A stretch of 64,000 bases of DNA from NCBI RefSeq assembly GCF_003034915.1, contig NZ_PZJX01000028.1, forward strand, positions 248,001 through 312,000. The letters run 5' to 3'. Both the position numbers and the translations under genes were made by a program. The notes beneath the pieces were generated by a model. It did no database searches, was not told where the DNA came from, and saw only the letters and a program-made list of their open reading frames with translations. The DNA is from Mesorhizobium helmanticense. GTDB taxonomy: Bacteria > Pseudomonadota > Alphaproteobacteria > Rhizobiales > Rhizobiaceae. Shown here in pieces: positions 29,796 to 38,110 of the stretch; position 1 is the stretch's first letter, and every line of letters starts with the position of its first letter.

Positions 29796-30659
29796 GTGAA
29801 ACGCCTCTTCAACCGCCTGCTGCCGAAATCCTGGCGCTCCAACGTCGTCGTCATTCCGGTCATCCGGCTGCACGGCACCATCATGGCAGGCGGCGGCCAG
29901 TTCCGACCGAGCCTGTCGCTGGCTTCGACCGCAGGCCTGATCGAGAAGGCGTTCTCCTTCGCCGCACCAGCGGTCGCCATCTCGATCAATTCGCCGGGCG
30001 GCTCGCCGGTGCAGTCGCGGCTGATCTTCAGGCGCATTCGCGACCTGGCGAACGAGAAGAACAAAAAGGTTCTGGTCTTTGTCGAGGACGTCGCAGCCTC
30101 CGGCGGCTACATGATCGCGGTCGCCGGCGACGAGATCTTTGCCGACCCCTCCTCGATCGTCGGCTCGATCGGCGTGGTGTCGGCCTCGTTCGGCTTTCCC
30201 GAGCTGATGAAGAAGATCGGCGTCGAGCGCCGCGTCCACACCGCCGGTCAGAACAAGGCCGTGCTCGACCCGTTCAAGCCCGAGAAGAAGGAGGATGTCG
30301 AGCGGCTGAAGGCGTTGCAGCTCGAGGTCCATGAGACCTTCATCGATCTCGTCAAGGAGCGGCGCGGCACCAGGCTCAAGGACGATCCCGACCTGTTCAC
30401 CGGCCTGTTCTGGACCGGCAAGAAGGGACTGGAGCTCGGCCTTGTCGACGCGCTTGGCGACATGCGCAGCGTGCTGAAGACCCGTTTCGGTACAAAGACC
30501 CAGCTCAAGCTGATCACGGCGCCGCGCGGCCTGTTCGGGCGGTTCGGCCTGTTCGGTTCGCGCCAGGGCTTTTCGGCGCCCGATATCGCCGCCGCTGCCG
30601 CCAGCGGCGTGATCGATGCGGCGGAAGAGCGCGCGCTTTGGGCTCGCTTCGGGCTTTGA
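29796..30659 (+). CDS. S49 family peptidase (SohB/SppA-like)
   Basis: 287-residue serine protease of the signal-peptide peptidase family. Motifs: INSPGGSPVQSR, DVAASGGYM (nucleophile Ser in SGGY), GSIGVVSASFG, and a conserved Lys-bearing region near VERRVHTAGQNKAV. I take GTG 29796 because GGAG lies 6 nt upstream; ATG 29766 is the alternative. No TM or signal peptide is obvious, typical of short SohB-like members in alphaproteobacteria. Role: degradation of cleaved signal peptides or membrane quality control. Confidence 0.85.
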   Translation: MKRLFNRLLPKSWRSNVVVIPVIRLHGTIMAGGGQFRPSLSLASTAGLIEKAFSFAAPAVAISINSPGGSPVQSRLIFRRIRDLANEKNKKVLVFVEDVAASGGYMIAVAGDEIFADPSSIVGSIGVVSASFGFPELMKKIGVERRVHTAGQNKAVLDPFKPEKKEDVERLKALQLEVHETFIDLVKERRGTRLKDDPDLFTGLFWTGKKGLELGLVDALGDMRSVLKTRFGTKTQLKLITAPRGLFGRFGLFGSRQGFSAPDIAAAAASGVIDAAEERALWARFGL

Positions 30660-30741
30660 AAAACCTGCGGAAACGTCTAGCATAGTGCGTTGACCGACCC
30701 CATTGGCCGCGTTTGCCAGCCCTGCGAGGGAGGAGTTTGAC

Positions 30742-30927
30742 ATGCCACAGATCGTTTTCTTCGCCGCCGTCGGGGTGCTTGCCTATGTCGGTTACCGCTC
30801 CTTCGTGAGGGAGGCCCAGCGCGTGACGGCCAAGATACGGCGCACCGAAAAGCAGGCGGCAAACGGCACGATGGGAACGTTGGTCAAGGATCCGAAGACC
30901 GGCGAATACCGCCTGGCCAAGGACTGA
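30742..30927 (+). CDS. Small membrane-anchored protein
   Basis: 61 residues: N-terminal hydrophobic helix (PQIVFFAAVGVLAYVGYR), then a basic stretch (KIRRTEKQ) and a C-terminal block LVKDPKTGEYRLAKD. GGAGG 7 nt before the ATG. The tail is conserved in many rhizobial small proteins that follow S49 peptidase genes. It is the first of a short run with ispE and moaB (26 bp and 1 bp apart). Function unknown. Confidence 0.7.
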   Translation: MPQIVFFAAVGVLAYVGYRSFVREAQRVTAKIRRTEKQAANGTMGTLVKDPKTGEYRLAKD

Positions 30928-30953
30928 AAATCATCTCCCTCGCCGCCGAGACC

Positions 30954-31835
30954 GTGAATTCCGACGCGCGGATGTGGCATGCGCATGCCAAGATCAACCT
31001 TGCGCTGCACGTCACCGGCAAGCGGCCGGATGGCTATCACCTGATCGAGAGCCTCGCCGTCTTCACGCGCTTCGGCGACAGGGTCGAAATCGAGCGTGCC
31101 GACAGCGACGGGTTTTCCGTCTCCGGCAAATACGCGTCCGCCGTCCCGCTCGACGGCGGCAATCTGGCGGTGAAAGCACGCGACGCCTTGCGGATGGAGG
31201 CCGGTCTCCAGCATGCGCCGCCGGTTGTCATCCGGCTGGAGAAGAACCTGCCGGTCGCGTCGGGCGTCGGCGGCGGCTCTAGCGATGCCGCGGCCGTGTT
31301 GCGCGGGCTGGTGCGGAGCTGGGGGCTCGACATTGACGATACCGAACTGGCGCGGATCGGCCTTTCGCTTGGCGCCGACATTCCGATGTGCCTGGCGGCA
31401 AAGCCGCTGATCGCGCGCGGCGTCGGCGACGAGCTGTCGGTCGTGCCGGGTTTTCCGGCCTTGGGACTGGTGCTGGTCAATCCCGGCGTCGCCGTCTCCA
31501 CGGCCGACGTGTTCAATGCGCTTGAGAAACGCGACAATGATGGGCTGCCGCCGCTGCCGCGCAATTTCGACTTCCACAGCATCCGCAACTGGCTGGAGAT
31601 CACCCGCAACGATCTCGAGCCTGCGGCGCGCGCCATCGAGCCGGCCATCGGCAAGGCGCTGTCCGTGCTGAACAAGGCCGGAGCGGGGTTTGCCCGGATG
31701 TCGGGCTCAGGCGCGACCTGTTTCGGGCTGTTCGAGACCGGCAATGTGGCGAAGCGCGCCGCAGCCGAAATCCGCAGTCGCGAACCGGATTGGTTCGTCG
31801 CCGCGACGCGCAGCCTGACATCGGAGGCCGACTGA
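30954..31835 (+). CDS. ispE: 4-diphosphocytidyl-2-C-methyl-D-erythritol kinase
   Basis: 293-residue GHMP kinase of the MEP isoprenoid pathway that phosphorylates CDP-ME. The ATP loop PVASGVGGGSSDAAA lies near residues 98-112, the N-terminal HAKINLALHV block is intact, and the third motif MSGSGATCFGLF is near 247-258. Start is GTG 30954; no better start is visible after the previous TGA. Members of the pathway supply the precursors for the polyprenyl synthase encoded nearby. The gene is tightly followed by moaB. Confidence 0.93.
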   Translation: MNSDARMWHAHAKINLALHVTGKRPDGYHLIESLAVFTRFGDRVEIERADSDGFSVSGKYASAVPLDGGNLAVKARDALRMEAGLQHAPPVVIRLEKNLPVASGVGGGSSDAAAVLRGLVRSWGLDIDDTELARIGLSLGADIPMCLAAKPLIARGVGDELSVVPGFPALGLVLVNPGVAVSTADVFNALEKRDNDGLPPLPRNFDFHSIRNWLEITRNDLEPAARAIEPAIGKALSVLNKAGAGFARMSGSGATCFGLFETGNVAKRAAAEIRSREPDWFVAATRSLTSEAD

Positions 31836-31836
31836 C

Positions 31837-32388
31837 ATGGCCAGGATTGACGAGAGCCGTCCCTTCATTCCCGTGCGCATCGCGGTGCTGACGGTTTCCG
31901 ATACGCGCAGCCTGGCCGATGACAAATCCGGCCAGACGCTGGCCGACCGCATCACGGAAGCCGGCCATATCCTGGCCGCCCGCGACATCGTCACCGACGA
32001 CCGGGAAAAGATCCGCGACACGGTCCTCGCGTGGTCGAGGGACAAAAATATCGATGTCGTCATCACCACCGGCGGCACCGGCTTCACCGGCCGCGACGTG
32101 ACGCCGGAGGCGCTGGAGCCGATCTTCGAAAAACGCATGGACGGCTTTTCCGAAGTGTTCCACCGCATCTCCTACGACAAGATCGGCACTTCGACGATCC
32201 AGAGCCGGGCGACCGGCGGCGTCGTCAACGCCACGTTCGTCTTCGTGCTGCCGGGTTCGCCCGGCGCCTGCAAGGACGCCTGGGACGGTATCCTGAAGCC
32301 GCAGTTCGATTACCGGCACATGCCCTGCAATTTCGTCGAGATCATGCCGCGGCTTGACGAGCATCTCAGGCGCGGGAAGACCGGATAG
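31837..32388 (+). CDS. moaB: Molybdenum cofactor biosynthesis protein MoaB/Mog
   Basis: 183 residues of the MoaB/Mog fold: VLTVSDTRSL at about 12-21, TTGGTGFTGRDVTPEA at about 72-87, and SRATGG at about 123-128 followed by a FVLPGSPGACKDAW stretch. The family adenylates molybdopterin before metal insertion. ATG is one base after the ispE stop. Converges on the next gene with a 9-bp gap. Confidence 0.92.
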   Translation: MARIDESRPFIPVRIAVLTVSDTRSLADDKSGQTLADRITEAGHILAARDIVTDDREKIRDTVLAWSRDKNIDVVITTGGTGFTGRDVTPEALEPIFEKRMDGFSEVFHRISYDKIGTSTIQSRATGGVVNATFVFVLPGSPGACKDAWDGILKPQFDYRHMPCNFVEIMPRLDEHLRRGKTG

Positions 32389-32397
32389 CCGGAGCGT

Positions 32398-33369
32398 TTA
32401 GCGAATGACCGGCTCGCCATGGAAGCGCCGGCGCGAAGGCGGCGAAACACCGAAGCCGACTTCCATCATCAGCCGCGGCGCGCGCGTCGGCACGGTGCCC
32501 ATGTGGAAACCGAAGGGATCCTCGACAAAACCGAGACCGGCCTCGCCGGTCAGCGTGACCGGGCTGTCGTCGCCGTAGACCTTCAGAACCTCCTCGGCCG
32601 GATGGCCGACGAGAAGCGTCATCTGATGCTTGACGATGCGGCGGTTGTGGCTGCCCCTGACATAGACATGCGGACCGGTGCCGTCGTCGACCGGCACAAG
32701 GTAGAAGAAGAATTTCAGCATGCGCCAGTCGTCGAGGTCGAAGTGGTATTTGCCGAGCGATGCGAGGTTTTTCTCGGCGTCGGAGACCCCACCGGTCGGA
32801 AAGCTCCACCAGACGCGTGTCGTGATCAGCTTCGCCTGGCTGCCGAGATAGTGGGCGGCGATGTCGAGAAGCAGCGGGTCGCGCTGCACGGCAAGTGCCG
32901 CGTCACAGTCGAGGATCCGTTCGAAAAAATGGCCGCTGAGCAAGGGACGGCCGAAGTGCTTCTCGGCCTCGGCATGCTTGGCCGGCTGGAATTCCAGCCT
33001 ACGGTCGAAATTGCCGAAGCACGGCGTGCGCTGGGCAAAGCGGGCGATCTCCTCATAGATCGACGATGGCAGCACCAACCCGGAAAAGAGGCCGTCCGAG
33101 CGGAGCGCATCGACGACTGTTCCACGATCAACGCCGGTGAACATCGTTTCCCGGGCTTTTTGTGCCGGCCGAACCGGTTTTGCGCCACGCCAATGCAGCC
33201 GGCGCGCCGGCATGGTGCGCGCCAGCACGAACATCGGCAACCAGGCCGGGTTCTCGCGAAGGTCGGTCAGATAGGTCGGGATGCGCACGGCGATGCGGCG
33301 CAGCAGGCTGCCGTTTCGGGCGATCGCCTCGAGGCTTGCGCCGGATTTGTCAGGGCTTGAAAGGGTCAT
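32398..33369 (-). CDS. Second PhyH-like dioxygenase
   Basis: 323 residues. A double-stranded beta-helix of the PhyH superfamily: YHFDLDDWRM carries the His-x-Asp pair, VDDGTGPHVYVRGSHNRR is the PhyH core, and FEDPFGFHMG gives the distal His region (GFHMGTVPTR). The N-terminal 150 residues are an extra domain absent from the 265-residue PhyH protein encoded at 12029. GAGGAG lies 3-8 nt before ATG 33369. Substrate unknown; the relation to the glycosyltransferase behind it is unclear. Its promoter region holds a perfect palindrome. Confidence 0.72.
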   Translation of the reverse strand: MTLSSPDKSGASLEAIARNGSLLRRIAVRIPTYLTDLRENPAWLPMFVLARTMPARRLHWRGAKPVRPAQKARETMFTGVDRGTVVDALRSDGLFSGLVLPSSIYEEIARFAQRTPCFGNFDRRLEFQPAKHAEAEKHFGRPLLSGHFFERILDCDAALAVQRDPLLLDIAAHYLGSQAKLITTRVWWSFPTGGVSDAEKNLASLGKYHFDLDDWRMLKFFFYLVPVDDGTGPHVYVRGSHNRRIVKHQMTLLVGHPAEEVLKVYGDDSPVTLTGEAGLGFVEDPFGFHMGTVPTRAPRLMMEVGFGVSPPSRRRFHGEPVIR

Positions 33370-33479
33370 CGGCTCCTCGGCTGTGAAGGCGGCGTCGACG
33401 AAGTGTCGGTCGCTCACCGCTCCGGCATTACCCAAACCCTGATATCCCGCATCAGGAGAATGCTACCCCGAGGGAAGGT

Positions 33480-33496
33480 ATTGTGCAATGCACAAT
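33480..33496. promoter_or_regulatory. 17-bp perfect palindrome upstream of the second PhyH gene
   Basis: ATTGTGCA-A-TGCACAAT, 8-bp arms with a single central base, 111 bp before the start codon of the minus-strand dioxygenase. It has the shape of a dimeric repressor operator. No matching second copy was found in the window. Confidence 0.55.
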
Positions 33497-33612
33497 AAAG
33501 GACAGCCCGGTAAAAATTCCCGTAATCAACCTCCCCCTCGCCCACCTACGGACGGAGGAAACGTGGCGAGCAGCGTGAATGGAGAAGAGCGAGGAGCAGC
33601 GCAAGAAGGAGC

Positions 33613-34116
33613 TCACTTCGCCGGCGCGACGGAGATCTCGGCGTGGAGCCGCTTTGTCGCGAGGCCGCGCGCTATGGCTTCGGCACTGCGGGCGTTCTTG
33701 GACAAGGCAGCAGCCTGACGCTTGCTGATCACCAGCCCTTCGGCCAGCGCCCGGTTTCCAGAAAAGACCCGCGACAGAAACGGCGTGCGGCTGGCGCGCG
33801 CCCGTGAGAACCGCGCCGGCATGGTTTGCCTGGCTGTATGGGCGGCGACATCGTCGATCCAGCCTTCCGCCAGCCGCGCGCCCGGCTCCAGCATGAGCAG
33901 CCATTCGCCCTTGGCCTGCCTGATGCCGGCGGCAACGCCGCCCGTCACGTAGTGGCAGCCGGCATGGTCGGCTACCCGATGCGTCTGGTCGGTCGAACCG
34001 GTGTCGCAGACGATGACATCGCGCACCACGCCCTCGACCGCGCCGCCGATCAGCGAGGCGAGCGTGCGGGCAAGGCCCTCTTCGTCGTTCAGGGTTTCGA
34101 TGAGAACGCTGAGCAT
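33613..34116 (-). CDS. Small family 2 glycosyltransferase
   Basis: 167 residues: starts MLSVLIETLNDEE, the nucleotide-sugar binding strand, and has DVIVCDTGSTDQT (the metal-binding D-x-D/D-T-G-S region) and KGEWLLMLEPG. It is shorter than normal GT2 proteins (about 230-300): the acceptor half is mostly absent, so it may be a small GT2 type or a trimmed gene. The frame extends upstream to 34170 with a second ATG that gives no typical N-terminus. Its promoter region is shared with the divergent radical SAM gene. Sugar donor unknown. Confidence 0.7.
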   Translation of the reverse strand: MLSVLIETLNDEEGLARTLASLIGGAVEGVVRDVIVCDTGSTDQTHRVADHAGCHYVTGGVAAGIRQAKGEWLLMLEPGARLAEGWIDDVAAHTARQTMPARFSRARASRTPFLSRVFSGNRALAEGLVISKRQAAALSKNARSAEAIARGLATKRLHAEISVAPAK

Positions 34117-34215
34117 GTTTAGCCGAATAGCGGAAAGCCGGACGAAGCGCCAGTTTTTGCATCGCACCATAAAAAGTTCTTGCTTTGTTCTCGTCAATGA
34201 AATAGGAATAATTTC

Positions 34216-35421
34216 ATGAACAGAGCGATTCGACAGCCTGCCGACAGTCCCTGGGAGAGGGCGAAAATGGAACAGATCGTGCGTGCCGACATTGCAGCCT
34301 TCGGAGCAGGAAGAGCCGAGATGGCCAATGCGATGATTGAGCAGAGCGGCATGCGCGTGCGTCCGGAACGCAATCGCGGCCGTTCCGCCGGCATCAATCC
34401 GTCCGGCCGCTTCGAGCCGGTCAGCCGGCATGTCTTCGACGACGGCTGGAATTCGCTGGAGGAACTGCCGCCGTTCAAGACCGAGGTGCAGGTCGAGAAG
34501 CCGCGCACGATCATCACCCGCAACGAGTCGCCCGATATTTCCTTTGACCGGTCCATCAATCCCTATCGCGGCTGCGAGCATGGCTGCGTCTACTGTTTCG
34601 CCAGGCCGACGCACGCCTTCATGGGCCTGTCACCAGGGCTGGATTTCGAATCGAAGCTGTTCGCCAAGCCGGATGCGGCGAGGATGCTCGACAAGGAACT
34701 GTCCAAGGATGGCTACCAGCCGCGCACCATCGCCATCGGCACCAACACCGATCCCTACCAGCCGATCGAAAAGCAGTACCGGATCATGCGCGAGATCCTC
34801 GAAGTGCTGGAGGCGCGCGGCCACCCGGTCGGCATCGTCACCAAATCGGCGCTGGTGACGCGCGACATCGACATATTGTCGCGCATGGCCGAACGCGGAC
34901 TGGCCAAGGTGGCGCTGTCGGTGACGACATTGGACCGGATGCTGGCCAGAACGATGGAGCCACGCGCGTCGACACCGACCAAGCGGTTGGAGGCGATCAG
35001 GCAGCTTTCGGATGCTGGCATTCCCGCCTCTGTCATGGTCGCGCCGATCGTCCCTGGCCTGACCGATCCGGAGATGGAGCGTATCCTCGATTCGGCCTAT
35101 GCGGCGGGTGCGCGCGAGGCCGGCTATGTCCTGCTGCGCCTGCCGCTGGAGGTGGCGCCGATCTTCAAGGACTGGCTGCTGCGCCACTATCCCGACCGCT
35201 ATCGCCACGTCATGTCGCTGATCCGCTCGATGCGCGACGGCAAGGATTACGATTCGGAATGGGGCAAACGCATGAAAGGCTCCGGTCCCTACGCCTGGCA
35301 GATCGGCCGGCGCTTCGAGATCGCCGCCAAGCGGCTTGGCCTCAATGCCGAACGGCGATCGCTCAGGACCGACCGGTTCGTCGCCGCGGCCAAGGCAACG
35401 GAGCAGTTGATGCTGCTTTGA
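34216..35421 (+). CDS. PA0069-family radical SAM protein
   Basis: 401-residue radical SAM enzyme with the CEHGCVYCFARP motif (Cys-x3-Cys-x2-Cys) near residues 120-131. Following blocks: SPGLDFESKLFAKPDA, AIGTNTDPYQPIE, RLPLEVAPIF and WGKRMKGSGPYAWQIGRRF. The family is sometimes linked to spore photoproduct lyase-like enzymes but has no assigned reaction. Start uncertain: ATG 34216 (AGGA 8 nt upstream), 34267 or 34321, of which 34321 (MANAMIEQ) has GGAAGAG close by. Divergent from the glycosyltransferase. Confidence 0.82.
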   Translation: MNRAIRQPADSPWERAKMEQIVRADIAAFGAGRAEMANAMIEQSGMRVRPERNRGRSAGINPSGRFEPVSRHVFDDGWNSLEELPPFKTEVQVEKPRTIITRNESPDISFDRSINPYRGCEHGCVYCFARPTHAFMGLSPGLDFESKLFAKPDAARMLDKELSKDGYQPRTIAIGTNTDPYQPIEKQYRIMREILEVLEARGHPVGIVTKSALVTRDIDILSRMAERGLAKVALSVTTLDRMLARTMEPRASTPTKRLEAIRQLSDAGIPASVMVAPIVPGLTDPEMERILDSAYAAGAREAGYVLLRLPLEVAPIFKDWLLRHYPDRYRHVMSLIRSMRDGKDYDSEWGKRMKGSGPYAWQIGRRFEIAAKRLGLNAERRSLRTDRFVAAAKATEQLMLL

Positions 35422-35510
35422 AGACATGATGTGCCGCCGGTACTGGCGGCGCCTAAAAGCGCGTCGCGTTCGACCGGCCTCATGCAACGCGCTTTCAGGT
35501 TCTTGTTTTT

Positions 35511-35559
35511 ATGCATGTCGTTACCGCAAAACCGCTGCACACTTTTGCGCGAGATGCAT
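35511..35559. repeat. Dispersed palindromic repeat A, copy 2
   Basis: 49 bp, arms ATGCATGTCG and GAGATGCAT with the same core AAAACCGCTGCACACTTTTG. In intergenic space before rnhB. Confidence 0.85.
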
Positions 35560-35603
35560 TGGAAAATTCCGTCCGGCCTGTCTTGTCCCCGGGCTTGCAG
35601 ACG

Positions 35604-35642
35604 GTGCCCTCCGGGTCCGGTGCCCCATCGGCCCGGAGGGGC
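35604..35642. other. Hairpin before rnhB
   Basis: Stem CCTCCGGG / CCCGGAGG, loop about 17 nt, just upstream of the rnhB start region. No T-run in either direction; it could be a terminator of the gene upstream without a U-tract or part of a folded leader. Confidence 0.4.
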
Positions 35643-35680
35643 TTGCGGAGAATCGGAGCTGATGCGAACCTCGCCGCACC

Positions 35681-36376
35681 ATGGCTCGCCAGCGTTCCGA
35701 TTCTCCGCTTCTCTTTGAAATCGTCGAGAGACCCGACTTCTCCTTCGAGACGAAGGCGATGGCCGAAGGTCTGTGGCCGGTGGCGGGCATGGACGAGGCC
35801 GGCAGAGGGCCGCTTGCCGGACCGGTCGTGGCGGCGGCGGTGGTGCTCGATCCCGCCAACATTCCCGATGGTCTCGACGATTCCAAGCGCCTTAGCCATT
35901 TGCAGCGCGAGGCGTTGTTCTCGAGGATCCTCAGTTCCGCCTTCGGCGTATCGATGGCCTCGGTCAGCGCCGAAGGCATCGATGACAGCAATATCCTCAA
36001 GGCCAGCCTCGAGGCGATGCGCCGCGCCTTGGTCGGCCTGCCGGTGCAGCCGAAACTGGCGCTCGCCGACGGCCGTGACGTGCCGCCGGGCCTGCCCTGC
36101 GCCGGACGCGCGCTGATCAAGGGCGACCAGCGCTCGCAGTCGATCGCCGCCGCCTCGATCGTCGCCAAGGTTATGCGCGACCGCATGATGTGCGGCTGCG
36201 GCAGCCATCACGCGCATTACGGATTCGAGGTTCATATGGGCTATGCGACTGTCCGTCACCGCACGGCCATCGAGGCGCACGGGCCGGTGGCGCGGCTGCA
36301 CCGCGTGTCGTTCGCGCCGTTCCGGCTTGGCGGGGCGGAAGTGGTGGAGGAAGAGAGCCTTGCGGGTCTGGATTAG
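35681..36376 (+). CDS. rnhB: Ribonuclease HII
   Basis: 231-residue RNase that removes ribonucleotides and RNA primers from DNA. Catalytic Asp38-Glu39 lie in GMDEAGRG; a further motif [10 protein letters not shown] and the [17 protein letters not shown] block are intact. The C-terminus ends GLD and is directly followed by a 160-bp dispersed repeat. ATG 35681 is the family start ([13 protein letters not shown]). Confidence 0.94.
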   Translation: MARQRSDSPLLFEIVERPDFSFETKAMAEGLWPVAGMDEAGRGPLAGPVVAAAVVLDPANIPDGLDDSKRLSHLQREALFSRILSSAFGVSMASVSAEGIDDSNILKASLEAMRRALVGLPVQPKLALADGRDVPPGLPCAGRALIKGDQRSQSIAAASIVAKVMRDRMMCGCGSHHAHYGFEVHMGYATVRHRTAIEAHGPVARLHRVSFAPFRLGGAEVVEEESLAGLD

Positions 36377-36390
36377 GCGGGTTCGTAGCT

Positions 36391-36550
36391 TCGTCGTCCT
36401 CGGGCTTGACCCGAGGATCCATGCCGCGACACTTGCCCAGGAATGCAGCGGATCAGAATTCTGCAACGTCGCACCGCTCCAACGTCACGGCATGGATCCT
36501 GGGGTCTCCGCGACGTCGCTTCGCTCCTGCTCCGCCCCAGGATGACGAAA
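36391..36550. repeat. 160-bp dispersed repeat C, copy 1
   Basis: Starts TCGTCGTCCTCGGGCTTGAC and ends with the reverse-oriented CAGGATGACGA; both ends carry a CATGCCG/CGGCATGGATCC pair, so the element folds into a long imperfect hairpin. A second copy is at 50371. Spurious open frames that translate to MDPRVKPEDD arise from it. Confidence 0.88.
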
Positions 36551-36569
36551 CGATAGAGCTTGCCACAAC

Positions 36570-36602
36570 AAAGAAAGCCGCCGGGTTGCCCGGGCGGCTT
36601 CG
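36570..36602 (-). terminator. Terminator of the F0 ATP synthase operon
   Basis: Minus strand: stem AAGCCGCC / GGCGGCTT with a 10-nt loop followed by TCTTTG. It lies 22 bp after the atpF stop and ends the atpI-to-atpF transcript. Confidence 0.8.
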
Positions 36603-36624
36603 ATGATGCGATGACGGCTTTCGC

Positions 36625-37116
36625 CTAATTCAGCTTAGACTTCAAATCCTGAAGCGACGCCTTGAACAAATCCGCACCAGCCTTTGCGTCCGTCTTGGCG
36701 GCGAGCAGCGCGCGGGCAGCCTCGACGGCGATGTCGACGGCGCTGGCGCGCACTTCGCCGATCGCCTCGCGTTCGGCCTGACCGATCTTCTGCTCGGCAA
36801 GCGCTGTGCGCCTGGCGACATAGTCCTCGGTCTTCTTGTGCGCCTCTGCGGCAAGCATGTCGGCCTCGCGCTTGGCGGCGGCGACGATGTCGGCAGCCTC
36901 CTGCTCGGCTTCCTTGCGTTTCTTCTGGTATTGGCCAAGCAGTTGCTGGGCTTCCTCGCGCAGCCGGCGCGCATCCTCAAGCTCGGCGCTGATCTTGGCG
37001 GCCCGGGCATCGAGCGACTTGGCGATCAGGCCCGGTACCTTGATGTAGATGGCAATGGCCAGGAAAATGACCAGGGCAACCGTGGCCCAAAGCGTTGCGA
37101 GAGATGTGGCGTCCAT
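36625..37116 (-). CDS. atpF: ATP synthase F0 subunit b
   Basis: 163 residues: one N-terminal membrane helix (LATLWATVALVIFLAIAIYI) and a long coiled coil, the peripheral stalk that joins F0 to F1. KKRKEAEQEAADIV and AEQKIGQAEREAIGEV are typical. It pairs with the b' subunit encoded 10 bp upstream in the transcript. Last gene of the operon, with a terminator after it. Confidence 0.93.
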   Translation of the reverse strand: MDATSLATLWATVALVIFLAIAIYIKVPGLIAKSLDARAAKISAELEDARRLREEAQQLLGQYQKKRKEAEQEAADIVAAAKREADMLAAEAHKKTEDYVARRTALAEQKIGQAEREAIGEVRASAVDIAVEAARALLAAKTDAKAGADLFKASLQDLKSKLN

Positions 37117-37126
37117 GATGCGCTCC

Positions 37127-37726
37127 TCACCGGGCCACGGATTTGACCGCAGCCGCGATCTCGGCCTTGCTGGCCTTGCCGCCGACCAGCGCCTCGACGA
37201 TTGCCGAAGCGGTATCCTCGGCTATCGTGCCGACTTCCTTCATGGCGTTTGCCTTGATGGAGGCAATGCGGGCCTCGGCTTCGCCAAGTTTCTGGTCGAG
37301 CGCCGCCTCGATCTTCTTGCGGGCGGTCTCGGCCTCCGCCTTGGCGGCATCGTTGGCCTGCTGGCCGATCGTGTTGGCCCTGGTCTTGGCTTCCGCCAAT
37401 TCCTGCTCATAGGCGGCAACGGCGGCGTCAGCCTCGCCCTTCAACCTGGCGGCATGGTCCAGATCCTGAGTGATCCGGTCATTGCGCACGTCGATGATGC
37501 CACCGACGCGCGGCATCACCACCCGCTTCAGGAACAGGTAGAACAGCCCGAAAGTGATCGCCAGCCACAGAAGCTGCGACGGGAAAGTCGCCGGATCGAA
37601 TGGCGGGAACACGCCGTGCGCCTCGGCGGGCACGCCGGTGCTGGAATGCGTATCGCCTTCCGTCCCGGTGGGGCCACCTTCGACGGCGGGCGCGGCCTCT
37701 TCTGCAAAGGCAGATGTCACGAACAT
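37127..37726 (-). CDS. atpG: ATP synthase F0 subunit b'
   Basis: 199 residues. N-terminal 50 residues form a low-complexity leader (EEAAPAVEGGPTGTEG), then a TM helix (LLWLAITFGLFYLFLKRVVM) and the coiled coil with TRANTIGQQANDAAK. This second, divergent b-type subunit makes the stalk a heterodimer, the norm in photosynthetic and many alpha-proteobacteria. The atpG symbol follows the rhizobial naming of the b' subunit; some databases call it atpF2. Confidence 0.9.
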   Translation of the reverse strand: MFVTSAFAEEAAPAVEGGPTGTEGDTHSSTGVPAEAHGVFPPFDPATFPSQLLWLAITFGLFYLFLKRVVMPRVGGIIDVRNDRITQDLDHAARLKGEADAAVAAYEQELAEAKTRANTIGQQANDAAKAEAETARKKIEAALDQKLGEAEARIASIKANAMKEVGTIAEDTASAIVEALVGGKASKAEIAAAVKSVAR

Positions 37727-37787
37727 GGACTATCCCCTGATATCAGGCCCGCCGCAGGTTTGCGGCCGGCCTGTCCAATTCCCAATG

Positions 37788-37817
37788 TCAGCCGAACAGG
37801 GGCTCAGCCGAACAGGG
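37788..37817. repeat. 16-bp direct repeat around the atpE stop codon
   Basis: Two copies of TCAGCCGAACAGGG(G/C)C at 37788 and 37804, differing in one base. The 3'-terminal GCTGA of atpE is duplicated just behind the real stop, so a second in-frame TGA-like copy follows. It may be a recent slippage event. Confidence 0.75.
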
Positions 37818-38028
37818 CCAGAAGCGCGATGAGAAGGGAGAAGATGCCCAGCGCTTCGGTCACGGCGAAGCCGAAGATCAGACGGCCGAACTGGCCATCG
37901 GCGGCCGACGGGTTGCGCAGCGCGCCCGACAGATAGCTGCCGAAGATGTTGCCGAGGCCAATGCCTGCGCCACCCATGCCGAGGCACGCGATGCCAGCGC
38001 CGATGTACTTTGCTGCTTCTGCTTCCAT
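37804..38028 (-). CDS. atpE: ATP synthase F0 subunit c
   Basis: 74-residue proteolipid of the rotor ring with two membrane helices and the conserved loop Arg (SGALRNPSA). The proton-carrying carboxylate is Glu in [18 protein letters not shown] precedes ATG 38028. Expected to be translated at a much higher rate than its neighbours. Confidence 0.95.
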   Translation of the reverse strand: MEAEAAKYIGAGIACLGMGGAGIGLGNIFGSYLSGALRNPSAADGQFGRLIFGFAVTEALGIFSLLIALLALFG

Positions 38029-38110
38029 GTGTTCAACTCCTTTGGATCTAAAATTCCGTTGCAATTCCATCCGGCGGCAATGTCGAAACGCTTGGGCCGG
38101 AAACTCTTGA

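Noticed and set aside
36171..36422. Small frame translating to MDPRVKPEDD-type sequence
   Set aside because: Comes from dispersed repeat C; the same appears at 50121-50402. Not a gene.
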